Below are positions 1 to 11,634 of a stretch of DNA of 64,000 bases, in pieces. The stretch is from Trissonchulus latispiculum (lineage: Eukaryota > Nematoda > Enoplea > Enoplida > Ironidae), in the NCBI GenBank assembly GCA_030248195.1, contig JASAND010015613.1, positions 1 through 64,000 on the forward strand. The letters run 5' to 3'. The stretch's first letter is position 1. Every line of letters begins with the position of its first letter. The notes below the pieces were generated by a model. The model was not told the DNA's origin. It did no database searches and saw only the letters and a list, made by a program, of their open reading frames with translations. A program made the position numbers and the translations under genes.

Positions 1-340
1 CGGATATGAAAAAATATGAAAAATAAAAAACTACCATAGGCCCCATGAAAGAAAGTTAAGTCCTAGTATAAGAAAGTTGGGACTTAGAATAATTTGAAGA
101 AATGACGAATTCAGGTAGGTACGTGTGCTTTTAGATAGAGTGTAATTAAGCTGATATTTTGATACGTAAGAATATTAATTTCCATTACGAAACATTAAAT
201 AATTTAGCTGTGCTTTGATTAGGATTTATAAACCTGTGATATCATGTATTTTTTGTAAATTTTTAACAATGTAACTTTTTATAGATATTTGACGAAATCT
301 TTTAAACAATATGTTCCATTAATTTATAACTGCACTTTTA
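1..340. other. AT-rich sequence, nothing recognised
   Basis: AT-rich DNA with stops in all frames and no terminal inverted repeat, hairpin or tandem repeat that I can see. It precedes the first poly-C/poly-G tract. Confidence 0.6.
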
Positions 341-566
341 ATTGACAAATTGACAAAATGACAAATTTTGGCGACCCCCCCCCCAGATTTTCGGATTTTT
401 GCTACCCCCCCCCCAGATTTTTGGCCACAAAGTGGCCAAAAATGGCATAAAATCGAAAATTTAGGGGGGGTCCCCCCACCTTCCGTCGGAACCCCCCCAG
501 ATTTTTTGCCCAGCCACACCTATGCCACCCCCCCGTCCATAGGTGTAATTGGGGGGGGGGGGTAAC
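341..566. repeat. Poly-C/poly-G-rich repeat with hAT-like end fragments
   Basis: Several runs of 7-13 C or G alternate with short AT segments. The ends CACACCTATG (about 514-523) and CATAGGTGTAATTGG (about 538) match the termini of the complete element at 32518-32898, so this looks like two broken or nested copies of that family. I could not pair the ends or find target duplications. Confidence 0.45.
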
Positions 567-732
567 ACTAAATCTGCTTATTTTTGCAATAAAAATCAAC
601 TTTTACAGTACATACCAGAAAAATAGCGCTATTTTTAGCATATTTTTGGAAAAATTTTCGCCCCCTCAAATTTTCTTGCCCCTCGGACTTTTGGGGGGGG
701 GGGTCCAAGAAAAATGCCTCGAATAAGCCCAG
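567..732. repeat. Truncated copy of the CTGGGCTTATTCTAG MITE family
   Basis: Ends in CGAATAAGCCCAG at 720-732, one base off the right terminus of the intact MITEs at 10624-10991 and 34765-35088. The interior also matches (blocks with aatagcgctattttt and a long G run). The left terminus is missing. Confidence 0.6.
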
Positions 733-915
733 CCCATTTTTGTAAGTGTGGGTTGGTCGTACTTGAGGGGTCACCTAATCGGTTCGCTTGTACTTCCAGC
801 CAATCATTGTTGATTGGTATATACTCATGTTAGGGTTATAGGAGCTTCGGCAATCAGTTCAGGATTCGAATTATTGTCTGCCGCGTCATTAAATTTATTA
901 ATTGGCTTTCGTATA

Positions 916-1304
916 CTGGCATTTTTTTAGGGTTTTGAAAGTGGGGGGGGCTTCGCCCCCCCTAGGGAGGGGGAAGTGGGGGGGGGGGGGGCTTCGAAAA
1001 GTGGGGGGCGAGTCCAAGGTATAAAATACCAAAATTTTTAGCGAAAAATTAGCATTTTTTAGGTAAAAACACAAAAACACTCGCTATTTTTAAGCTTAAA
1101 ATTAACTTATAAGTCCATAAATTAGCTAAAAATGCAGAAAATTTTTGAAAATTTGACCTCAAAAACTTAATTTTTCGACACTTTTGGGCGACCCCCAAAA
1201 AAGCGGGGGGGGGCTTGCCGAAAATAGGGGGGGGGGCTCCGAAAAGTGGAGGGGGGAACCGAAAGGTGGGGGGGGCCCCCCCCCCCCCACTAAAAAAATG
1301 CCAG
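916..1304. mobile_element. Poly-G MITE with 5-bp target duplication
   Basis: Non-coding 389-bp element. Perfect 15-bp terminal inverted repeats CTGGCATTTTTTTAG are flanked by the direct duplication GTATA (911-915 and 1305-1309). It contains several G runs of 7-14. It sits exactly at the left edge of the TA-duplicating element 1308-2405, so it inserted into that element's border. A truncated copy of the same family lies at 33803-33973. Five-base duplications are known for some hAT-type (hAT5) and Transib elements; the superfamily is inferred, not shown. Confidence 0.85.
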
Positions 1305-1307
1305 GTA

Positions 1308-2405
1308 TAGTCAAGCGGGAAAAAACCCACTCGCCAATGCGGGAAAAAACCCACCCCCAGTGTGGGCTTACCAGTATGAGCTATCTAGGATTTTAATAGC
1401 CTATCTTGAAGAGCATCCAAAATAACCCTGGAGGGTGTATTATGGTTGCTCCCACTGCTTCCCTGCAAATTTTTTGGGACTTTGAAATTTTTGGAAATTT
1501 TGGTCCGACCATTGACCAAGTGCCGAAATTTGGCAAACTTTGCCGGGCCACCCTGAACTACTGGAAAGACTTAGACCAAAGCGGATTATATGTTCCTGTA
1601 GGGCATCTGTTGCGCTTCATGATGATATATGTCACACTGCTCTGACCCCTCCGGTGCGACCTGGGGGTGACCTGGAGTTGGCGGGAAAAAAACCCACGGC
1701 GGGAAAAAAACCCACTTTTCAAAATTAAATTTTTTTCTAACCATTGACCGGAAAGGTCAAACCAATACATACTTTTGTTTAATAGAGCCTATAGATTAAA
1801 TTGGTATAGGTTTTACCTGGGTTCGTACTGTTATGGGTGGTCCAGGGGGTCTAAATCGGACACGGTGCCATTTCAAGCCAAAATTTCAATTTTGACCAAA
1901 AATGCTCATTTTTGTCTTAAAATGGGTCTAGTTTGGCTCTAAATACAAGAAAAACACGTTTTCTACACGATAGGATGCTTAAACTGCCGAAAATAAACAA
2001 TAAATTTTCAAAATTTGCCTATGTTTATGTGTTAAAGATACAACATTTTCAAATGACCGTATGACCTCAATTTTAATACAAAAACTAATATATTTTGATG
2101 CAGTTGTACTAAAAACAACCTGCTCTTTCATTTGGAATGGTTAGAAATGCTCCTGGCAGCTTGCCAAAAATTTTTTGGGGTGGGTTTTTTTCCCGCATAT
2201 GGGTTTTTTTTCCCGCATTGGGTTTTTTTCCCGCCAGTTTGGGACAATTTTTCTCGCTAACGGCACACCCTACAGAGGTGTTCTATAGCTCATAAGAAAG
2301 CTTACGACTAGGCCTAGCTACCTGTATAATCAGCATTTCGATATGTCAAACCATTAAAAAGTTCTGGCCAAAAATCTGATAAGTGGGTTTTTTCCCGCTT
2401 GACTA
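1308..2405. mobile_element. Non-autonomous Tc1/mariner-type element (TA duplication)
   Basis: A 24-bp perfect terminal inverted repeat begins TAGTCAAGCGGG and ends CCGCTTGACTA. It is flanked by TA on both sides (1306-1307, 2406-2407). The motif GCGGGAAAAAACCCAC recurs inside both halves (about 1315, 1348, 1682, 1698 and, inverted, 2180-2235 and 2390), giving an inverted arrangement of subterminal repeats. The longest open frames are short (79 codons or fewer) and resemble nothing; no transposase is present. The left border is interrupted by the MITE 916-1304. Confidence 0.7.
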
Positions 2406-2486
2406 TATATCTGGTGAAGGAGGTCTTCTTCTAGAGACATGTGATTTCTTCTCTGGTTCTGATCCTAGAGTTGGGGCTGTGGACAA

Positions 2487-4790
2487 TTAGGGGGAGCGCG
2501 TTAGCGCTCCCCCTAGAATAGGGAAAATTTGACGCAATGTGTATAATCTGAACATTGTTTGGCCTGTGGCCAGCGGAGGAGTGGACCGATCGGGCTCAAA
2601 CTTGGTGTGTGAAGAGCCTGTGGGCAGGGGTACATGCTGTGAAAATTTCAGCCGGATCGGCCGGGTAGATCTTGAGATATGAAAATTGGCCCCCCGCGCA
2701 GGTCGCGTTTCTCCTCTTTTTTTTTTCCCCCCAGGGGTGCAGGTCGGAGGACCCTTCAGAGCCCTACTATTTTAGGTTTTTCTTGTACAAAAAGTGCCCC
2801 AATTCCGGGGAAATTACTTTCCGCGGTTCCCGGACCCTCCCAGATGGCCCCACCCCCCCGGTGGGGACCCCCAAAATGACCCCCGAAAAAAACTAAGTCC
2901 GAAAATTCTATTAGCTTCGAAATAGAACGAAGCGAGCGAAGCCGGGTTCTCATGTTGTGCATGTAGGAAGGTACTAACGTGAATATGAACATAGGCTATA
3001 TAGGATGTCGGCCGGTGCCCTGTGGCGCCCTGGCCAGGGGTCGAAAGTTAACGTGTAAAAGGGGGTCTGAGGCTCCCCATGAGTGGGGCTCTATGCATAA
3101 GAGCTGCTGGGCTGAGGTTTTGTATTCGAATAGGAACCCCTATATGGTGAAAATAAAGGGCCCATTAGTTTCGCTCTAGGACCTATCCATGGGGCTCGGG
3201 GGCACCCTGATGGTGGTGGGCCCTACCGTGTCGCAACTCCAACTTTAACCTCTTCTACAGAAATATCTACAGTGAGCAGGTCTCTCTTACTTGGGGTTTG
3301 GGGTGGGGTGCGGGGGCACTACAGCATAGGCTATAGTAGGTTTCGCCCGGACCCCTGTGGCGCCCTGGCCAGGGGTCCGGACCGTGGACCGTGGCCAAAA
3401 CGGCCAAAAATCGATTTTTCCAAAAGTGGCCATGTCTGGTATCAAATGAAAGCCCGTGGTGAGGCGAACATTTTTTGTCATTGGAGGACCCCTCCAAAGT
3501 GGCCCCAGCGGCCTGTGGCGCTCTGGCCAGGGTCCGGACCGGTCCAAAATGGCCAAAAATCGATTTTTCCAAAAGTGGTCAAGTTTGATATCAAATGAAA
3601 GCCCTTGGTGAGGCGAACATTTTTTGTCATTGGAGGACCCCTCCAAAGTGACCCCAGCGGCCTGTGGCGCCCTGACCAGGGTCCGGACCGGTCCAAAATG
3701 CCCAAAAATCGATTTTTCCAAAAGTGGCTAAGTTTGGTATCAAATGAAAGCCCATGGTGAGGCGAACATTTTTTGTCATTGGAGGACCCCTCCAAAGTGG
3801 ATCCAGCGGCCTGTGGCGCCCTGACCAGGGTCCGGACCGGTCCAAAATGGCCAAAAATCGATTTTTCCAAAAGTGGCCAAGTTTGGTATCAGATGAAAGC
3901 CCTTGGTGAGGCGAACATTTTTTGTCATCGGAGGACCCCTCCAAAGTGGACCCAGCGGCCTGTGGCGCCGTGACCAGGGTCCGGACCGGTCCAAAATCGA
4001 TTTTTTGAAAAGTTTTCAAGTTTGGTATCAAATGAAAGCCCTTGGTGAGGCGAACATTTTATCTCATTGGAGGACCCCTCCAAACTGGTCCCAGCGGCCT
4101 GTGGCGCCCTGGCCAGGGTCCGGACCGGTCCAAAATCAATTTTTTGAAAGGTTTTCAAGTTTGGTATCAAATGAAAGCCCGTGGTGAGGCGAACATTTTT
4201 TGTCATTGGAGGACCCCTCCAAAGTGGCCCCAGCGGCCTGTGGCGCCCTGGCCAGGGTCCGGACCGGTCCAAAATGGCCAAAAATCGATTTTTCCAAAAG
4301 TGGTCAAGTTTGATATCAAATGAAAGCCCTTGGTGAGGCGAACATTTTTTGTCATTGGAGGACCCCTCCAAAGTGACCCCAGCGGCCTGTGGCGCCCTGA
4401 CCAGGGTCCGGACCGGTCCAAAATGCCCAAAAATCGATTTTTCCAAAAGTGGCTAAGTTTGGTATCAAATGAAAGCCCATGGTGAGGCGAACATTTTTTG
4501 TCATTGGAGGACCCCTCCAAAGTGGATCCAGCGGCCTGTGGCGCCTGACCAGGGTCCGGACCGGTCCAAAATCAATTTTTTGAAAGGTTTTCAAGTTTGG
4601 TATAAAATGAAAGCCCTTGGTGAGGCGAACATTTTATCTCATTGGAGGACCCCTCCAAACTGGTCCCTAGCGACATGTGGCGGCCTGGCAAGGGGTCCTA
4701 ATTGGTCAAAAATCAAAATTTCCAAAAGTTGTCAAATTTGGTTTTAAATGAAAGCCCTAAATGAGCAGAGCAACTTTTGTCATGTATATA
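2487..4790 (+). mobile_element. Hairpin-end element H1 with tandem array
   Basis: Begins with a perfect GC hairpin (AGGGGGAGCGC / GCGCTCCCCCT, about 2489-2514) just after an A. A ~200-bp block follows, ending in a stretch like AAAATTTCAGCCGGATCGG, then a unique-looking 400-bp segment, then the ~149-bp tandem array. The same order, in the opposite orientation, is found at 52676-54399 (H2), so both are copies of one family. Family A elements have the same layout. The right end is approximate. No coding capacity is seen. Helitron-like affiliation is inferred from the relatives. Confidence 0.65.
3330..4745 (+). repeat. Tandem array, ~149-bp unit, about 9 copies
   Basis: The block TGGAGGACCCCTCCAAAG recurs near 3482, 3631, 3780, 3930, 4069, 4208, 4357, 4506 and 4645, giving spacing of 139-149 bp. 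Each unit also holds TCCGGACCGGTCC, AAATCGATTTTT and GTATCAAATGAAAGCCC. The last block is shared with the unit of family A arrays. Long open frames across the array are a by-product of the unit length and are not genes. The same array, inverted, is at 52676-53535. Confidence 0.9.
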
Positions 4791-4832
4791 ACTGCATATC
4801 CAAGGTTACGGTGCTGGATGGGTTTTAAAATA

Positions 4833-5180
4833 GCCTTCCTGCCTAAGATAACGCACCGTGTAAAAAGTTATGAAAAGGCCATGAACAGTGGCCTTCCTGC
4901 CTAAGATAACGCACCGTGTAAAAAGTTCTGAAAAGGCCATGAACAGTGGCCTTCCTGCCTAAGATAACGCACCGTGTAAAAAGTTCTGAAAAGGCCATGA
5001 ACAGTGGCCTTCCTGCCTAAGATAACGCACCGTGTAAAAAGTTCTGAAAAGGCCATGAACAGTGGCCTTCCAGCCTAAGATAACGCTCCGTGTATAATGT
5101 TCTGTAGAGGCCATGAACAGTGGCCTTCCAGCCTAAGATGACGCACCGTGTATAAAGTTCTGAAAAGGCTATTAACAGGC
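4833..5180 (+). repeat. Tandem array, 58-bp unit, 6 copies
   Basis: Units start with GGCCTTCCTGCCTAAGATAA, continue through CGCACCGTGTAAAAAG and end in GGCCATGAACAGT. Copies begin near 4833, 4891, 4949, 5007, 5065 and 5123; the last two are more diverged. It directly follows H1 and may be its tail. Confidence 0.9.
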
Positions 5181-5320
5181 ATTTTTCCGCTTCAGCAAAT
5201 ACATTCAGTTGAACTAGAACGTTTTCATCCAGCCTGTTTGCGGTAGCTAGCTTTGCTTACATTGTGTATATATGCAACTTCTCTGACATAATTTTCTCTG
5301 CAGCGGAAAAATAAGCGAAA

Positions 5321-6524
<1,204 letters not shown>

Positions 6525-6785
6525 TATATCCTCATCTGAGTCGACATCTGCCAGTAGATTTGGGTCCCCGAACTAGGGGGAGTACGTGGGGTGCTGGGAC
6601 AAGTTTCATTCGTCTGAAGGGATGTTGCATTCTATCCCAGATGGAAGCAATTTGTAACTCACTGTAGCCTTTGTGGTGCTTGTATCATTACTAGGTCGCC
6701 CCTGAGAATTTTTGACGCACTCTTGACCAACTTTCAGCTAACCCCCTCCAGCCCTTTTTGGAGCCAAAAGGTTAGCTAAATATTA
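6525..6785. other. Spacer between G1 and H3
   Basis: No repeat, RNA or coding signal recognised. Confidence 0.5.
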
Positions 6786-9340
6786 TCATGGGGGTGCTCG
6801 GAGAGCCCCCCATAATATGAGCTATAAAGGCACTTTGCGGATTTTGAAAAGTGCTAATTAGGCATAACTAATTAACGGGAAGGAATTAAGAGCTAATATT
6901 TACATTTTTGAAATCTCCAGGCCAAGAGCTTTCGAATGATACCAAACTTGCCCGGAAAAAATGAACTTTGAAAAAATCGACTTTCTCTTACGGGTTTGAA
7001 AGTGGGGGTTTTTTTCTCTGTATTCAGCATGATTTTTTCCAATTTTGTGTTAACTCGATTTTTCGAACGGCCCATATAAAAAATTTTTCTATACTATTTT
7101 TTGATTATCTAGGCAATGGTACTTAGCAAGTTTATGTTTTTTTTCGAATTTCGATTTGGTTCGATTTTTATAGATGGTCAAAAATGGGAAAAATAGCGTT
7201 TTTGGACACCTTCAAGCTGAAAAATTTCTAAGTCCGAAAATTTGAAAATAGTCTAAAAACGGGCAAAAACAGCGTTTTTCGGCCTCGGGGTGGTACCCAT
7301 CAACAGTAAATCGGGGTCGCTGAACACGATAAGCATATCGCCGAAGCCGACGGATGTGACCCTCGGGCTGCATGGCGCCCGTGGTTCCTCGCCCAGGGTC
7401 AAAGTTGGGAAAAGTCCCTAAAAACGGCTATTTTTGGTCTTTTGGTGGTGCCTATATATAGTAAATCGGGGTCGCTGAACACGATGAGCATATCGCCGAA
7501 ATCGACGGATGTGACCCTCATGCTGCATGGCGCCCGTGGCTCCTCGCCCAGGGTCAAAGTTGGGAAAAGTCCCCAAAAGCAGCTATTTTCGGCGTTTTGG
7601 TTGGGGGCATATATAATAAATCGACTATGCTCGTTTCAATGGGCATATTCTCGAAACCGACGGAAGTGACCACTGGTCACTACGGTCTAGGTGGGCTATT
7701 GACCACTGGTCAAACCCCCTAAAACAGCGTTTTTCAGCGTTTTGGTTGGGGGCATATATAGTAAATCGACTATGCTCGTTTCAATGGGCATATTTTCGAA
7801 ACCGACGGAAGTGACCACTGGTCTAGGTGGCCTATTGACCACTGGTCAAACCCCCTAAAACTTCGTTTTTCGGCGTTTTTTTGGGGGCATATATAGTAAA
7901 TCGACTATGCTCGTTTCAATGGGCGTAATGTCGAAACCGACGGAAGTGACCACTGGTCACTACGGTCTAGGTGGCCTATTGACCACTGGTCAAACCCCAC
8001 TAAACTTCGTTTTTCGACGTTTTGGTTGTGGGCATATATAGAAAATCGACTATGCTCGTTTCAATGGGCGTATTGTCGAAACCGACGGAAGTGACCACTG
8101 GTCACTACGGTCTAGGTGGCCTATTGACCACTGGTCAAACCCCCTAAAACAGCGTTTTTCGGCGTTTTGGTTGGAGGCCTATAGAGTAAATCGACTATGC
8201 TCGTTTCAATGGGTATATTTTCGAAACCGACAGAAGTAACCACTAGTCTAGGTGGTCTATTGACCACTGGTCAAACCCCCTAAAACAGCGATTTTCGCCG
8301 TTTTTGTTGGGGGCATATATAGTAAATCGACTATGCTCGTTTCAATGGGCGTATTGTCAAAACCGACGGAAGTGACCACTGGTCACTACGGTCTAGGTGG
8401 GCTATTGACCACTGGTCAAACCCCCTAAAACAGCGTTTTTCGGCGTTTTGGTTGGAGGCCTATAGAGTAAATCGACTATGCTCGTTTCAATGGGTATATT
8501 TTCGAAACCGACGGAAGTGACCACTAGTCTAGGTGGTCTATTGACCACTGGTCAATCCCCCTAAAACAGCGATTTTCGCCGTTTTGGTTGGGGGCACATA
8601 TAGTAAATCGACTATGCTCGTTTCAATGGGCATATTTTCGAAACCGACGTAAGTGACCACTGGTCTAGGTGGGCTATTGACCACTGGCCAAACCCCCTGG
8701 AACAGCGTTTTTCAGCGTTTTGGTTGGGGGCATATATAGTAAATCGACTATGCTCGTTTCAATGAATGGGCATATTTTCGAAACCGACGGAAGTGACCAC
8801 TGGTCTAGGTGGCCTATTGACCACTGGTAAAACCCCCAAAACAACGTTTTTCTGCGTTTTGGTAGGGGGCGTATATAGTAAATCGACTGTGCTCGTTTCA
8901 ATATGCATATTTTCGAAACCGACGGAAGTGACCACTGGTCACTACGGTCTAGCTGGCCTATTGACCACTGGTCAAGCCCCTGGAACAGAGTTTTTCAGCG
9001 TTTTGGTTGGTGGCATATATAGTAAATCGACTATGCTCGTTTCAATGGGCATATTTTCGAAACCGACGGAAGTGACCACTGGTCTAGGTGGCCTATTGAC
9101 CACTGGTCAAACCCCCTAAAACTTCGTTTTTCGGCGTTTTGGTTGGGGGCATATATAGTAAATCGACTATGCTCGTTTCAATGGGCATATTGTCCAAACC
9201 GACGGAAGTGACCACTGGTCACTACGGTCTAGGTGGCCTATTGACCACTGGTCAAACCCCCTGGAACAGCGTTTTTCGGCGGTGTGGTTGCGGGCATATA
9301 CAATAAATCGACTGTACTCGTTTCAATGGAAAGGACGCAT
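6786..9340 (+). mobile_element. Hairpin-end element H3 with tandem array
   Basis: Starts A|TCATGGGGGTGCTC with a hairpin (GGGGGTGCTC, 3-nt loop, GAGCCCCCC) and then CATAATATGAGC, the same pattern as the start of family A (TCATAGGGG...CCCCTATAATATG). It continues as AT-rich sequence and then a tandem array to about 9320. A related stretch, sharing ATCGGGGTCGCTGAACACGA, occurs at 24894-24913. The right end is uncertain because the inverted-repeat element C1 follows directly. Confidence 0.6.
7280..9320 (+). repeat. Tandem array, ~140-150-bp unit, about 13 copies
   Basis: Each unit carries GTAAATCGACTATGCTCG, CCGACGGAAGTGACCACTGG and TGACCACTGGTCAAACCCCC. Copies differ mainly by presence or absence of TCACTACGGTCTAGG. 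The first two units (7300-7560) are a divergent subtype with GGGGTCGCTGAACACGAT. Confidence 0.9.
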
Positions 9341-9379
9341 ACTCTTGCAAACCTTACGCTACCAAAAATTGGATTAGGA

Positions 9380-10137
9380 CAAGTAGGAAAAATGCTCCTT
9401 GCAGTCGCATGAAAAAGTTAATATGAGCTATTATGGCCAACATTTAAACGTGCTAAGGACAAGATTTAAAATGTTTAATATGAGCCAACATCTAAATAAG
9501 TAGAGGACAAGATGTAAACGTCTAACATGAGCCGCTACGTTTCTCTTGGGCTCATATTGACGCAAATGAAATGGCTAATATATTTTGTATATACAAAGGC
9601 TTTCTTCAGATAGTCAAAAGGTTAGAATGGTTTGCATATGCAAGGATGGTATGGCTGGATGAAATCTCACTAGGTAAGTATATATCGTCTGTGACAGTTC
9701 TAATTTTTATTGCCTTATTCTGGTTTATATTGGTTGCTTTTGTTAATAATTTATATACATGTTATGTACATACGTATAGTAAGATCTAGAAGCAACGTCG
9801 AAAAACAAACAAATGTTTTGAAGCGAAGTTGAAAAATCAGGCAATTCTGATTTTTGCTTAAAACGTATGCGCCACTACTAATATTCAGTCTTTACTGGCT
9901 AGGTTTAACAATGTCTGTTTAGAGGACACGTACCACAGGCGTAACCAAAGTGAGCGTCAATATGAGCCCAAGAGAAACGTAGCGGCTCATGTTAGACGTT
10001 TACATCTTGTCCTCTACTTATTTAGATGTTGGCTCATATTAAACATTTTAAATCTTGTCCTTAGCACGTTTAAATGTTGGCCATAATAGCTCATATTAAC
10101 TTTTTCATGCGACTGCAAGGAGCATTTTTCCTACTTG
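9380..10137. mobile_element. Long-TIR element C1 (CAAG ends)
   Basis: Arms of 184 bp (9380-9563 and 9954-10137) are essentially perfect inverted copies. Termini are CAAGTAGGAAAAATGCTCC and its complement, with A left and T right. The ~390-bp interior is AT-rich and non-coding. C2 (50055-50496) is a shorter relative and C3 (27416-27816) has related ends. Confidence 0.85.
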
Positions 10138-10623
10138 TATATAGGCCATTTTATAGATTTTCTGAAGTCCGAAGTTTGGGACAGCGGTTAGGGGGAACCC
10201 CACCCACCCCCCCCCTTGCACTTCGAGGGCCGACAACCATATTTCTAAAATTTACTTCCCCCGTGAAAGTTAAGGCCAAGTCTCCGTTACAGCTACGTAT
10301 GTCAATGGCATCCGCGTACATAGAGTAGTTGGTCCAAAATTAAGCAGGAGGTATCGGCAATGTGTGTACCAGTATCATAGGGGTCGCGGCAGCGACCCCT
10401 ATAATACATATGTGTGAAAAGTGGCTGTAGACAGTGTAAAAGAAGCTGCGCAAAATCCGGCACAGATTTCATGCGCAAATTGTAGAGCACATCGAGTTTA
10501 GTATATATATCTGTGAAGTTTCAGCCCCCTATCACTTACCGTTAAAAAGTTGCGCCCCGGACCGGTTATGGCGGCGATGTTTTTTTTCCGGTTTCTCCTA
10601 TTTGATGGTTGTATTGTACATAA

Positions 10624-10991
10624 CTGGGCTTATTCTAGTGGGGGGGGTGGGGGCCCCCAAAACACCTTTCCCCCCCAAAACCGTCTCCCCCCAAAAATTG
10701 CCCCCCCCAAAAGTGGGTTCCCCTTTTGGTACCAACTTTTACCCTGAAAAAATCGGTGAGAAGGCCAAATTTTCAAAAATTTTCCGGCTTCGCCGAATAT
10801 TTTTAGTCGACTTTTGCCTATTTAAGCACTATTTTTGCACTAAAAACGAACTTTTTTGGCGATTACTATAAAAATAGCGCTATTTTTAGCATGTTTTTAG
10901 AAAAAATTCCCCCCCCCCCAAGAATGACTCGCCCCCCGAGGGCCCCCTCTAAAGAGCCCCCCCCAAGAAAAAATCCCTAGAATAAGCCCAG
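10624..10991. mobile_element. Poly-G MITE nested in A1
   Basis: A 368-bp element with 15-bp inverted repeats CTGGGCTTATTCTAG and direct duplication CATAA (10619-10623, 10992-10996). The undisturbed site, GTACATAATGTTCGCC, is present in other family A copies (about 17358, 21618, 48697), so insertion and duplication are directly demonstrated. It contains many G/C runs and the inner hairpin-like CCGGCTTCGCCG. Confidence 0.92.
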
Positions 10992-11634
10992 CATAAAGTT
11001 CGCCGCTTTCACGTGAACTGCAGCGGCGGGCCAACCTAAAGGGCTATAGGGTCTAGTAGTACCCTCTAAAGAATTTAAGAATCGCAACTTTTTTGCGCCG
11101 CAGCTGCGCCACAGCGCCGCAGTGGCGCCGCAAAGTTGGCTCAGAGCGAAAAGTGACCATTTTTGTTGTTGTCGCTCAGGTCGAACGTTACGAGCTGGAG
11201 CTGATTTCTTTTTATATTCAGAAATTATTATATTGAAATAACTAACGGTCCAGGTTGCGTTTCTCTATTACTTCCCTAGCGACCACAGTGATCCGTCAAA
11301 AATGGCGAAAATTCGAAAAATGAAAAATCGAAATTTCTCGCTATCTATTCAACTTTAAAAGCTCAAATCTTTCATACAATGGTTTTCTAGCGCGAAGAAT
11401 CGATTCCCACAGTCAGTTTTCCCGTCAGACCCACCCATCTTGCTGGGCTGGTTCTACTTTGCCGTCGGGAGGGTCAAGTTGGAAACCGCTTCCTGGAGGT
11501 CCATAGTAGGCTTTACCTGGTCTCTCAAAACTTTGTCCATAGGGGTTTTCTGGTGCGCCCAGCTCATTCCCGGTATCCGTATTACCGTCCGCGTCCGACG
11601 TACCGATTTTGCTGGGCTGGTGCCAGTTTGCCGT

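Noticed and set aside
3267..4747. Many long frames on both strands in the ~149-bp array (also 52505-53710)
   Set aside because: The unit length (149 = 3n+2) and low stop content make every frame open for several units; the products are permutations of the same repeat.
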